From: CAVTJX01 sp963735175
GTDB taxonomy: Bacteria > Electryoneota > RPQS01
Reading direction: 5' to 3'
DNA: 64,000 nucleotides
Assembly: GCA_963735175.1 (NCBI GenBank)
Contig: CAVTJX010000016.1
Location: 62,001-126,000, forward strand
Part shown: piece after piece, positions 1-9,478 of the stretch
Layout: each line of letters starts with the position of its first letter
Position numbering within the stretch: the stretch's first letter is position 1
Notes under the pieces: model-generated
Told to the model about the DNA's origin: nothing
The model's database searches: none
Seen by the model: the letters and a program-made list of their open reading frames with translations, nothing else
Made by a program: the position numbers and the translations under genes

Positions 1-1905
1 GCCGTGGGCGAAACCTGGCCCAGAGACGCCGCGAACGTTACCGGCAGTCCGGCCGGTACGGCGTTGCCGTAGCTGTCACGGATGACGCAGGTGATGTCGG
101 TCGTGCTGCGGCCGTCGGCAGGTAGCTCGGTTTGCGCCGGACTCACCTCGATCGAGCGAAGCCGATCCGGCAACGTAGGCCACGACGCGGCTCTCGTGCA
201 GGCCCTGTACGGACGCGCGGATGGTGTCCGTGCCGATGATCGGCACGCTGACCAGCGTGGCGGCGGCATAGCCGCCGACCGTGTTGGTCGTAAATAAGGA
301 CATCGTCTCCTGCGTGCCGCCCACTTCGGGCAGCGGCGCATGGCTCGCGAACGCCGTTTGCTGTTTGCGTTCAAAATCAGTTACCCAGCCCGTGCCGTCC
401 CGGCCGGCGGAAGCGCCCGCCTTGGCGTTGACGGAAGCGGCGCCGGAAAGAACTCCAAGCTGCGAGGTAAAGGTCACGGTCGTGCCATCGGACACCGGCC
501 GGCCGGAACTGTCCAGCACCATCGCCAGCAGATTCGCGTGGTCGGTGCCGTTCGCCGCCATCTGCAGCGGATTCACGGTGAAATTCAGACTGGCCGCGGC
601 GGTCGGCCGCAAGTAAACGGCGACGCTCGCGCTGGCCTCGTTGCAGGTCGCCGTGATCGCGCCCGGACCGGTGACGAGACCCGGAGCGGAAGACCGCCGT
701 GGCGTGTCCGTCCGGGCCGACGATGGCGGTGGGAGTAATCGTGCCACCCTGGGCGGTAAAGCGTCACCGCGGTACCCTGCACCACAGCGTTGCCGTAGCC
801 GTCGATGACTTCCGCGGTAATCGTGGTCTCGCTGCCGTTATCGGCGAGCAGCGTGTCGTCCGCGGTGGAAAGCAGGATCGCCTGCGCGAGGCCCGGAATC
901 GTGTTCACAATCACGCTGCCGACAATTCCACCACCGGTGGTGGCGCTGACCGTGGCGGCGGTGACGGTGGGCGCGGCGTTCAGCATCGTGACGGCCACGC
1001 CGTCGCGGGTGCGCGCGGATAGTTGCCGCAGCGTACCCGCCGTGGTGCTGAAGAAGACGACCGTATTGTCCGAGATCGGACGGTCGTTCAGGTCGTAAAC
1101 ATAGGCGTTGATCTGCGTGCTGTCGATACCCGCATTGAGCTGCGGACTGAGCGCGCTGACTTCGATGCGCGAGGCGGCCGCCGGGGCGATGAACGTCACC
1201 CGCGTGGTATCCCGCGCGGCGCCCGACATGGCGATGATCTGCGGCGTCTCCCGCCTCCGTCGTCGAGGTGAGCGTGGCGATGGCCGTGCCCGTCAGCGAG
1301 TCGGTGACCACGGGCGAAGTAATCGCGCCGATAGTGGTGGAGAAGTAGATCGCCGCGCCCGCGATCGGATTGTTGGCGCTGTTGCGCAACCGCCCGTAGA
1401 TATGCGTGGCGGAGGTGCCGTTGTCGGCGAAGAGCGTGTCGGTCTCCGCCCACACCGTGAGCAGGCCCTCGCCTTCGCCGGCCGCGCGAACATGCACGAG
1501 CGCCGAGCGCTCCTCGGACATGCTCAGCAGTTCGCCGCGCAGCAGCACCGCGCCCGTGTCCATCGGCGCGTTCCACGTGGCGGTGGCCCACCCGAGGGTA
1601 TCGCTGAGGACCGTCGTGTCCCCGCGCGACGCGCCGGCTATGAGCCCGCGGCTCACGGTGAAGCGCACGGCTTCGCTGACGGCGGGTTGATTCAGTTCGT
1701 TCAAGATCCGGGCGCGGATGGCGGCGGTGCCGCCGGGAGCCACAATCGCGGGCTCCACCATCAGCGTGTCGATCAATGTCAGGGTGCGCCGTCCGGCACT
1801 CGTCGGGCTCATCTCGCCCTTTTGCTCGCATCCAATCCAGAACGCCACGGTTGCCAGCACGAGGGCCGGGAGCCAGGCACCAAACGCCCATCGGCTCTGC
1901 TTCAC
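1..1905 (-). CDS. Lipoprotein with repeated bacterial Ig-like (Big_1/invasin-type) domains, 3' end outside window, frameshifted
   Basis: The GTG start at 1905 is preceded by AGGAGGAG. The N-terminus has a signal peptide ending in a lipobox-like WIGC, so the product is probably a surface lipoprotein. The rest is a chain of about 100-residue modules with recurring phrases such as ADNGTS, ADNGSE and DSYGNAV, typical of Big_1/invasin-like Ig folds used as extracellular stalks or adhesins. The frame shifts at least four times (near 1250, 760, 681 and 160), and the domain sequence resumes cleanly after each. The shifts at 1250-1252 and 680-682 fall in CCC runs, which favours sequencing error over decay. 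The gene starts 16 nt after the regulator at 1922-3292 and is probably co-transcribed with it. The ligand is unknown. Confidence 0.7.
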
Positions 1906-1921
1906 GTCCGCTCCTCCTCTA

Positions 1922-3292
1922 TCAGCAGTTGTACTCTTTCAGCTTGTACAGTAGAGATCGGTGTGAGATCTCCAGCAGTCGCGCCGCTCGCGTACGATTA
2001 TTGTTCGTCAGTTTAAGCGCGCGCGTAATCAATTCGCGTTCGATCCGCGGCACGAGTTCAGCCAGCGCCTGCTTGATGCTGAGCTGTTCGTCCGGGATGT
2101 CGACGTGGAACTCCTCGAGCCCGCGCCGCAATTCGACGGGCAGCGATTCGGCCGTAATCGTGTTGGAGTCCGAAAGCACGATGGCCCGTTCGACGATGTT
2201 CTGCAGTTCGCGCACGTTGCCCGGCCAGGCGTAATTCACCAGCAACTGCATCGCTTCGAGCGACACGTCCACCGGCTCGCGGTCAGCCGTCAGTTTCTTC
2301 AGGAAATAGTGCACGAGCAGGGGAATATCCTCCGACCGCTCGCGCAGCGGAGGCATGACGATCGGGATGATATTCAGCCGGTAGAAGAGATCTTCGCGGA
2401 AGCGGCCCGCGCGCACTTCCGTCGCGAGCACCTTCGACGTCGCCGCGATGATCCGCACGTCCACGGTGATTTCGCCGGTGTCGCCGAGACGGCGCAGCTT
2501 GCCTTCCTGCAAGACTCGCAGCAGTTTTACCTGCAACGCAAGCGGCAGTTCGCCGATTTCGTCGAGCAGCAGCGACCCCCCGTGCGCCTCCTCGAACAGT
2601 CCCTTCTTCGTGCGGGTCGCGCCGCTGAAGGCGCCCTTCACATACCCGAAAAGCTCGGATTCCAGCAGCGTTTCGGGAATCGCGCCGCAATTCACCGTCA
2701 CAAACGGATGGTTGCGCACCCGGCTGTGCAGATGGATCAGGCGCGAGATGACTTCCTTGCCCGTCCCCGACTCGCCCGTGATCAGCACGGTGCTGTTGAA
2801 GGGCGCGATCCGCGTGACTTTCTGGAAGATATCGCGCATCGACGGGGACTTCCCCACCACGTTGTCGAACGAGTAGCGCTCGGCCACTTCCCGCCGCAGG
2901 CGTTCATTTTCGGCCCGCAGTTGCTTTTGATCGAGCGCCCGCGCCACGAGCAGTTCGATCACGTCGGCGGTCAGGTCTTCCTTGGCGACAAAATCGAAGG
3001 CGCCCGCTTTCATGGCGTCAACGGCATTCTGAATCTGGCCGTAGGCGGTCATGATGACCACCGGCGTATCCCGATTCACCGTCTTCATTTGCCGGAGGAT
3101 ATCGACCCCGTCGCGGGCGGGCAAACGGTAGTCGAGGAAGACAAGATCAAACTCTTCCTCGCTGAACGCTTCGACCGCGCGCGCCCCATCGGCGGCAACC
3201 ACCGCCTGGTAGCCCTGCTCTTCGAAGTGTTGCTTTAAGAAGTCGCGGTATCCCGCCTCGTCTTCGACGACCAGAATGTTCACATTGCCCAT
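1922..3292 (-). CDS. NtrC-family sigma-54-dependent response regulator
   Basis: About 456 aa, reading from the ATG at 3292, which gives the usual MGNVNILVVEDE receiver start. An in-frame extension to 3322 is less likely. Domains in order: receiver (phosphoacceptor D54, K104), AAA+ sigma-54 activation domain (Walker A GESGTGKE at 173-180, Walker B LLLDEIGE near 240-247), and a Fis-type HTH at the C-terminus (RTRAARLLEISHRS). The sigma-54 contact loop reads GAFSGA at 220-225 instead of the usual GAFTGA, a conservative change. It is separated from pilA by a terminator and lies just before the Ig-domain lipoprotein, so it is a second regulator distinct from the pilR-like gene. No cognate kinase is adjacent. 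Its targets are unknown. Confidence 0.9.
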   Translation of the reverse strand: MGNVNILVVEDEAGYRDFLKQHFEEQGYQAVVAADGARAVEAFSEEEFDLVFLDYRLPARDGVDILRQMKTVNRDTPVVIMTAYGQIQNAVDAMKAGAFDFVAKEDLTADVIELLVARALDQKQLRAENERLRREVAERYSFDNVVGKSPSMRDIFQKVTRIAPFNSTVLITGESGTGKEVISRLIHLHSRVRNHPFVTVNCGAIPETLLESELFGYVKGAFSGATRTKKGLFEEAHGGSLLLDEIGELPLALQVKLLRVLQEGKLRRLGDTGEITVDVRIIAATSKVLATEVRAGRFREDLFYRLNIIPIVMPPLRERSEDIPLLVHYFLKKLTADREPVDVSLEAMQLLVNYAWPGNVRELQNIVERAIVLSDSNTITAESLPVELRRGLEEFHVDIPDEQLSIKQALAELVPRIERELITRALKLTNNNRTRAARLLEISHRSLLYKLKEYNC

Positions 3293-3507
3293 GAAGTTAG
3301 GGGTACGCAGAGTGTATGGCACTTGTCAATGCAGCAGTTTGCAAGCCTCATGCCACAGACCCGTCTGGTTCGCAACACCACGGTATGCAAGGAATTGCAA
3401 TCCGCACGGCGGTGCTCTTCCCCCGCCGTCCGCAACCCGGTTCATCCTCGGCGGCGCAATTTGCCGCACAGTCCCGGCAGAATTCGCTCGCCGCAAGAAA
3501 CACCAAA

Positions 3508-3528
3508 CCCCCGGCGATGGGCCGGGGG
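3508..3528 (-). terminator. Rho-independent terminator downstream of pilA
   Basis: An 8-bp stem (CCCCCGGC/GCCGGGGG) with a GATGG loop. On the minus strand it is followed by TTTGGTGTTTCTT, a T-rich tail. It lies about 50 nt past the pilA stop and separates pilA from the regulator at 1922-3292. Confidence 0.75.
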
Positions 3529-3578
3529 CTGGGGGGTCGCAAGGTTTGACCCTTGCGGCAATGTGACAGGTTCGGGTG

Positions 3579-3989
3579 CTACTGGGCTACGCCGTCGGGC
3601 GTCGCCGTCAGCACCGTGGACGCGTTGTCCAGGCAGGTCACCTCGATCGCGTACGTCGTCGGCGTCGAACCACCGTTATAGGTGTACGTGAAGGCGGCAA
3701 AGTTCTGGCCTGTCGGCAGTGACATGTACGGATTGGCCTGCGGATCGACGAGCACAGTGTTCGCGTCGGTCAGATCCATGGCGGCCGGGTAGTCCGCATG
3801 GTCGATCTCGTACATTCCGAGGGCTTGGCGGAACTGGTCAAGGTCGGCGCGAGCGGCGCCGATGCGGGCGCGGTCCTGCGCTCCCATGAAGCGCGGTACG
3901 GCGACAGCGGCCAGAATACCGATGATCACGATCACGACGAGCAGTTCGATCAGCGTGAAGCCTTTGCGGCTCCGAAGGGTTTTCAACAT
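3579..3989 (-). CDS. pilA: Type IV pilin / type II pseudopilin-like protein (PilA-like)
   Basis: A 136-aa prepilin. The short basic leader ends MLKTLRSRKG, with prepilin peptidase cleavage expected between G10 and F11, giving mature FTLIELLVVIVIIGILAAVA with the conserved E5. The hydrophobic helix is followed by a small globular domain. The start at 3989 has a strong GGAGGAG site upstream. Length and leader fit a major pilin, and its place at the end of a pilB-T-C-S-R series matches the pilA position in Myxococcus and Geobacter. It has its own sigma-54 promoter (4047-4061) and its own terminator. GspG, the type II pseudopilin, is the main alternative. The pilus genes nearby make PilA more likely. 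Confidence 0.85.
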   Translation of the reverse strand: MLKTLRSRKGFTLIELLVVIVIIGILAAVAVPRFMGAQDRARIGAARADLDQFRQALGMYEIDHADYPAAMDLTDANTVLVDPQANPYMSLPTGQNFAAFTYTYNGGSTPTTYAIEVTCLDNASTVLTATPDGVAQ

Positions 3990-4046
3990 CGCTCCTCCAA
4001 TGGGGCTGGTTTATTGGGATCCGGTACGTTTCAGTCATTCGTATGG

Positions 4047-4061
4047 GCAAGGCTTGTGCCA
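4047..4061 (-). promoter_or_regulatory. Sigma-54 promoter of pilA
   Basis: On the minus strand the sequence reads TGGCAC-N5-TTGC, a full match to the -24/-12 consensus with GG and GC 10 bp apart. Transcription would start near 4036, leaving a leader of about 47 nt before the pilA ATG at 3989. It lies between pilR-like and pilA. Two sigma-54 activators flank pilA, as in known PilS/PilR control of pilin. Confidence 0.85.
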
Positions 4062-4214
4062 GCTCTCGCCCGTACCGCACATCCATCTGTCTGTCCTGAG
4101 CTTACATCGACCGGCGCGGCGTGCCGCTTCAACTTTTCGCCCGACTCCGCGTGGCAAGCTGCAACGCGGATTGCATCTCGCGTGGGCAAAAGACAATCCG
4201 GTTGTCGATCCGCG

Positions 4215-5579
4215 TCACTTGGGTTCATCAATGCCGTAGCGCTGCAACTTGCGATAGATAGTCGAAGGATCTATGCCAAGAATCTCCGACGCCTTCTTCT
4301 TCTGCCATCCGGTCTGTTCCAGCACGTGCAGCAGGTATTCCCGCTCCACTTCTTCCAGCGTTCCGCGGATCCGCTCGGCTACCGGCAGGTTCAAGCTCGA
4401 ATCCGGGTACTGAATCTTGCCGGGCATGGCGGCCGCGTCGATGTGCGTTCCTTCGGTCAGGATCACCGCCCGCTCAATCGTGTTCTCCAGTTCGCGCACG
4501 TTGCCCGGCCACGGATAACTGACCAGCAGCAGCCGGGCCTCGTCCGACAGCCGCTTACGGGCCAGGCCGTGCCGCCGGCAGGCGCGGTCGAGGAAATACT
4601 CGGTCAATTCGAGAATATCATCCCGGCGTTCGCGCAGCGGTTTGATGTGAATGGGAATCACCGACAGCCGGTAGAAGAGATCCGAACGGAATTCTCCGGT
4701 TTTCTGCTTGCGTTCGAGATCGGCGTTGGTAGCGGCAATGACCCGTACGTCGACATGGATCGGCCGGGTTGCGCCGAGCGGCAGAATTTCGCGCTCCTGC
4801 AGGGCGCGCAACAGCTTGACCTGCAGCGCCGGTGACATATCGCCGACTTCGTCGAGGAACAGGGTGCCGCCGCTCGCGATCTTGAACAGCCCGTCTTTAT
4901 CGCGCACCGCGCCGGTGAAGCTGCCGCGCACGTGACCGAAGAGTTCACTTTCCAGCAGCGTATCGGGCAGCGCTCCGCAATTGATGGTGACAAATTCGCC
5001 CGCGGCGCGTTCGGAAAGCTGATGAATCGTCTGGGCGACGATTTCCTTGCCCGTCCCCGAATCGCCGGTGATCAGAATCGTCGAATCCGAAGGCGCGACG
5101 CGCTGTACCAGCTCCAGCAACTCGTGCGTTTCGCGCGAGCTGCCGATAAGTCGCGGCACAACGCCTTCCTCCAGCAAGCGGGCCTTGAGCTTGCGGTTCT
5201 CGCGGCGCAGTTCAAGACTGACCAGCACCTTCTCTACGACCGCGCGGATTTCGCCCACCTGAAACGGTTTGGTGACGTAGTCCGCGGCGCCGAGACGCAG
5301 CGCCTCCACCGCCGATTCCAGACTGGCAAAAGCGGTCATGACGATGACGCCCAGCTCGGGGAAGCGCTTCCGCGCCTCGCTCACCAGCTCGAGCCCGTCC
5401 ATATCCGGCATCCGCAGGTCGGTGATGAGCAGTTGCGACGGCTCGTCTTCCAGCATTTCGAGCGCCGCCCGCGCCGAAATCGTGGAGCGCACCCGATAGC
5501 CGTCCTTCGACAGAAGCAACGTCAGAAACTCACCCATACTGCGTTCGTCATCGACGACGAGAATTTTTTCCTTGGCCAT
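4215..5579 (-). CDS. pilR: NtrC-family response regulator, PilR-like
   Basis: 454 aa. Receiver domain with D54 (LITDLRMPD) and K104; AAA+ domain with Walker A GDSGTGKE (172-179), sigma-54 loop GSFTGA (219-224) and Walker B LFLDEVGD (240-247); Fis-type HTH at the C-terminus (WQKKKASEILGIDPSTIYRK). It is the last gene of the pilB-X-T-C-S-R run and starts 6 nt after the kinase stop, so it is translated with its partner. The family rule is that the phosphorylated protein hexamerises and activates sigma-54 RNA polymerase, and the perfect sigma-54 promoter 150 nt downstream, in front of pilA, is the obvious target. The symbol rests on this synteny. Confidence 0.88.
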   Translation of the reverse strand: MAKEKILVVDDERSMGEFLTLLLSKDGYRVRSTISARAALEMLEDEPSQLLITDLRMPDMDGLELVSEARKRFPELGVIVMTAFASLESAVEALRLGAADYVTKPFQVGEIRAVVEKVLVSLELRRENRKLKARLLEEGVVPRLIGSSRETHELLELVQRVAPSDSTILITGDSGTGKEIVAQTIHQLSERAAGEFVTINCGALPDTLLESELFGHVRGSFTGAVRDKDGLFKIASGGTLFLDEVGDMSPALQVKLLRALQEREILPLGATRPIHVDVRVIAATNADLERKQKTGEFRSDLFYRLSVIPIHIKPLRERRDDILELTEYFLDRACRRHGLARKRLSDEARLLLVSYPWPGNVRELENTIERAVILTEGTHIDAAAMPGKIQYPDSSLNLPVAERIRGTLEEVEREYLLHVLEQTGWQKKKASEILGIDPSTIYRKLQRYGIDEPK

Positions 5580-5585
5580 GTGGGG

Positions 5586-7088
5586 TCACAGCGTTAATTC
5601 GAAACCGGTGCCGACACCGGGCTCGGTGAAGAGGGTGAGATTGCCGCCGTGGGCATGAACCGCGCGCATCGCGGTCGGCAGCGCCAGGCCGCTGCGCGCA
5701 TGATGTGCTCCCGAAAACGGCTCGAACGCGGCCTGCGCGACGTGCGGGGGAATGAGCTTGCCGGCCAGTATCAGGCGCAGTCCGCGCCGGGAACCGGGGA
5801 GCGGTTCCAGCCGGATTTCGCCCGCGCCCTCGGCCCACTCACACAGCGCCAGCAGCAGCGCGTCCAGCGCCAGGCCAATTTGCTGCTCGTCCAATTCCGC
5901 CTCGAGCCGCGCAGGCAGCGCGTCGCGGATGGTCACCCCTTCCAGTGGTACGGCCAGGCGGGCGCGCAACAAGGCCAACAAATCGGCCGTGTGCTTTTTG
6001 GGCGCGCCCGGATGCGCAAACTGTAAAAAGTCCGTCAGCAGCCGGTTCAGGCGGTCCGACTCGCGCAGCGCAATCTGCAGAAAGGACTGCAACTCGCTGT
6101 CCGCGGGTTCGGCCATCTGGATCATCTCGATGCTGCCACGCACGGTCGAAAGCGGATTGCGGATTTCGTGCGCCAGTTCCCGCGACAGGCTGCCGATGGC
6201 GGCGAGGCGTTCCCGTTCGCGCGCGGCGCGTTCGGCCGCGCGGGTGTGGGTCAGATCACTCAGCAGCAGCACGTGGCCGTGTCGTTCGCCGCGCGGATCG
6301 TGCAAGCCCGAGATCGCGACCCGCAGCGGACGCAAACCCTTCGGGCAGTTGGAGTTCGGCTTCGTAAACCTCTTCGACCAAGCTCGCTGCGCAGCACCTG
6401 CGTGAGGCGTTCGTCCAGCTCGCCGGAAGCCGGCCCGCTGAGATCCAGTATCGCGCGCGCGGCGGGATTGATGAACACAGGCATGTTCCGCGAATCCAGC
6501 AGAATGACGCCGGTGCTCAGCGTCTTCAGGATCGTCTGCGTGTCGAGGCGGGTCTGTTCCAGTTCATCCAGCGTTTCCCGATGCGTCCGCTCGCGGTCCG
6601 TCAGGCGGGCAAACACATAGGAGGTGAGCGCTGCCGTCAGCAGGAAGTTGATCGCATAGACCACCGCGCTGATGCCGATCATGCCATCGGAATATAGGAA
6701 CAGCCATGTCGTGCCGGCCGCCGACATCACCGCCGTCCACAGGCTGCCGGCGAGTCCGGTCAGCAGCCCCGCCGAGCCGATGGTGAAGAAATAGAGCAGG
6801 ATGAACTCGCTGTCCGCCCCGCCGGTAAAGTGCAACACCAGCGTATCCAGGATCACCGCGCCGGACATCGCCAGCCAGCGCAACGCCGCCACGCGCGGCC
6901 AGCGGTGGAAACCCTCCGCGCAACCCAGGCTGAGCACGGTATTGGCCGCGAACAGCCCGAGATACCAGAGTCTGCGCCTCCCGCGAAGCTGTAAACAATC
7001 CCGCCGCGCCCAGCAGCACGGTCACGAAGACGAGCCGGGCCGCCAGGAAAGTCGAGAAATTCCGTCCGGTTTCATAGACGATGCGCAT
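5586..7088 (-). CDS. pilS: PilS-like membrane sensor histidine kinase, frameshifted, with divergent ATPase domain
   Basis: Assembled from three overlapping frames (shifts near 6972, between 6340 and 6400, and at the CCC run 6337-6339). The N-terminal half holds about six membrane segments, followed by a PAS-like stretch (TLSTGVILLDSRNMPVFIN) and a HisKA H-box (SRELAHEIRNPLSTVRGS) with the phosphoacceptor His. The C-terminal ATP-binding region is unusual. The N-box has no Asn (LALDALLLALCEWAE), and the usual DxGxG and GLGL glycine boxes are replaced, although FEPF and GTGFEL survive. It sits between pilC (11 nt upstream) and pilR (6 nt downstream), matching PilS. Whether it autophosphorylates is doubtful from sequence. 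Confidence 0.8.
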
Positions 7089-7099
7089 CGCGTCGGCCG

Positions 7100-8301
7100 C
7101 TACTTGATGGCGCCGATCATATCGAACATCGGTAGATACATCGAGACCAGCAAGCCGCCGATAACGCCGCCCATCAGCACGATGACCACGGGTTCGATCA
7201 GCGAAGTCATGGCCGAGACCGCGGCGTCGACCTCTTCATCATAGAAATCCGCGATTTTACCCAGCATCTCCGCCAGCCGTCCCGTTTGCTCGCCCACGGC
7301 CACCAGCTGCACCACCATCGGCGGGAATACTCCCGACTCCGCCAGTGGCGCGGTGATCGTCTTGCCTTCGGAAATCGAACGGCGGACCTTGTCGACGGCA
7401 TTCTGAATCACCATGTTACCCGCGGTGCGGGCTGTGATGTCGAGGCCCTGCAGAATCGGAACGCCCGACGTCACCAAAACGCTCAGCGTCCGGCTGAAAC
7501 GGGCGATCGCCGTCTTCTGCACCACCTTGCCGATCACCGGCGCGCGCAACAGGAAGCGGTCGACGGCAAACTTGCCGTGTTCCGTCCTGTGCCAGCGGCG
7601 GAAAATGATAATCGCCACGATTAGCGCGCCGGTGCCCGGCAGAATCGTGCGCTGCATGAATTCCGAAATCGCGAGCACGACTTCGTCGGCGCGGGCAGTT
7701 CGGCGCCCAAGTCGGCGAACATCTTGGCGAAGACGGGGATGACCTTGATCAGCATGAAAACGGTCGCGCCCGTGGCCACACAGGCGATGACGATCGGGTA
7801 AATCATCGCGCCCTTGACTTTGCGCTGCAAGGCGTCGGCTTTTTCGAGGTAGGCCGCCAGCCGCTGGAACACATTCGCCAGCGCGCCGCTGGCCTCCCCC
7901 GCGGCCACCATATGCACAAAGAGGTTATCGAATACTTTCTTGTGCACGGCCATGGCTTCGGCCAGCGCCGAACCGCCGGAGACCGCGTTGTGGACTTCGC
8001 CGATGGCGCGGCGGAACGACTTATTCTGCGTCTGATCCTTGAGAATCTGCAGACACATGTCGATGGGCAGGCCGGCGTTGACCATCGCCCCGAACAAGCG
8101 GGCGAAAATCTTCAGATCCTTGACCCCCACTTTGCGCTGTATGCCGCCGACGGACAGATCCTTGGGTTTGCCGCGCACGCTGGAGACGACGACTTTTCGC
8201 TGGCGCAGCTTGACGATCGCGTCCTGCTTGTCCCGGGCTTCGATCTCTCCGGCCACCGTCTTGGCGCCGGGTGTGCGGCCCTGATATACAAATACCGGCA
8301 T
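7100..8301 (-). CDS. pilC: Type IV pilus inner-membrane platform protein PilC (GspF family), one frameshift
   Basis: About 400 aa after joining two frames at about 7685, where one base appears to be missing. Two GspF domains are visible: the first includes ARLFGAMVNAGLPIDMCLQI and the second ARFSRTLSVLVTSGVPILQG, each followed by a GE-containing motif (VAAGEASG, VAVGEQTG). Three hydrophobic segments are visible (IYPIVIACVATGATVFMLI, the one after the junction, and a C-terminal VVIVLMGGVIGGLLVSMYL). The start at 8301 (MPVFVYQGRT) fits the family better than the ATG four codons upstream. PilC anchors the PilB and PilT motors in the inner membrane, and the gene lies directly after pilT. Confidence 0.88.
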
Positions 8302-8333
8302 GGCTGTTCCCATCCAGGTGGAAAGTGTTCTGT

Positions 8334-9452
8334 TTACGGACGTCCCGATAATGTGCGCGGGCGGTCGGCGTGGATTGCCGCGGCCTGGGTGCGAGCCTGT
8401 CCCAGCATGCGATCCAGTTCATCCGGCAGATTGGAAGCGTTCATCGCGCGTTCCACGGTCACCTGTCCGGAGTTTACGAGATCGAGCAGCGACATGTTCA
8501 TCGTCAGCATCCCGAACTTCTGCGATACCTGCAGCACGCCGTACATCTCGTGAACCTTGCTTTCGCGGATCAGCGCGCGGATCGCCGGCGTGCAGACCAT
8601 GACCTCGGCGGCCATGACCACTCCGGAGCTGCGTTTCGGAAGCAGTTTTTGCGTCATGACCGCTTCGAGACTCAGCGAAAGCTGCGCCCGGACCTGCGCC
8701 TGCTGGTGCGGCGGAAAGGCGTCGATGATGCGGTTTACCGATTCCGTCGCCGAATTCGTGTGCAGCGTGGCAAAGACAAGGTGGCCCGTTTCCGCCGCCG
8801 TCAACGCCGCCTGGATCGTCTCCAGGTCGCGCATTTCGCCGACCATGATCACGTCCGGATCCTGGCGGAGCACGTACTTCAGCGCCAGCGCGAAGCTCTT
8901 GGTGTCGGCCCCGACTTCGCGCTGGTTCACGATCGCCTGCTTGTGCGAATGGATGTACTCCACCGGGTCTTCAACGGTGATGATATGCACCGCGCGATCG
9001 GTGTTGATACGGTCGATGATGGCGGCCAGCGACGTCGATTTGCCGGAACCGGTGGGACCGGTCACGAGAATCAAACCCTTGGGTTTCGTCGGCATCGCCT
9101 GGCAGATCTTCGGCAGTTTCAGTTGCTCAAGCGACGGAATCTTGAAGGGAATCGCGCGAATCACCGTCGACAACGAACCGCGCTGAAAGAAGACGTTGCC
9201 GCGAAAACGCGAGAGGCCGTCGATGCCGAACGAAAAGTCGACCTCGAATTCCAGCTCGAGCTTCTTCTGCTGCTTGTCGGTGAGAATACTGTACGCCAGC
9301 GATTTGCATTGCTCCGGCGTAAGCGTTTCGTACTTCAGGCAGATGATCTGTTGATCAACGCGCACGCGCGGCGGGCTGTTCACGGTCAGGTGCAGGTCGC
9401 TGCCGCGTGACTCGATCAAATTGTGCAGCAGCTGGCGGATGTCGAGAGCCAT
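8334..9452 (-). CDS. pilT: PilT twitching-motility retraction ATPase
   Basis: 372 aa, a normal length for PilT. Walker A GPTGSGKST is at 132-140, the Asp box includes ITVEDPVEYIHSH, the Walker B region is VGEMRDLET near 204-212, and the His box HLVFATLHTNSA begins at 224. The C-terminal AIRALIRESK motif is the AIRNLIRE retraction signature that distinguishes PilT from PilB. It powers pilus depolymerisation. It lies 26 nt after the cyclase-like gene and 32 nt before pilC, within one transcription unit. Confidence 0.95.
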   Translation of the reverse strand: MALDIRQLLHNLIESRGSDLHLTVNSPPRVRVDQQIICLKYETLTPEQCKSLAYSILTDKQQKKLELEFEVDFSFGIDGLSRFRGNVFFQRGSLSTVIRAIPFKIPSLEQLKLPKICQAMPTKPKGLILVTGPTGSGKSTSLAAIIDRINTDRAVHIITVEDPVEYIHSHKQAIVNQREVGADTKSFALALKYVLRQDPDVIMVGEMRDLETIQAALTAAETGHLVFATLHTNSATESVNRIIDAFPPHQQAQVRAQLSLSLEAVMTQKLLPKRSSGVVMAAEVMVCTPAIRALIRESKVHEMYGVLQVSQKFGMLTMNMSLLDLVNSGQVTVERAMNASNLPDELDRMLGQARTQAAAIHADRPRTLSGRP

Positions 9453-9478
9453 GTCGGACTCCTGTCGCGGTTTGGAGC

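Noticed and set aside
3317..3331. Plus-strand TGGCAC as a sigma-54 promoter
   Set aside because: GG and GC are 11 bp apart, not 10, and no plus-strand gene follows.
8370..9410. Long open frames opposite pilT, pilB and other genes
   Set aside because: Each is the reverse frame of a clearly conserved gene in GC-rich DNA. They are Arg/His/Gln-rich and have no domains.
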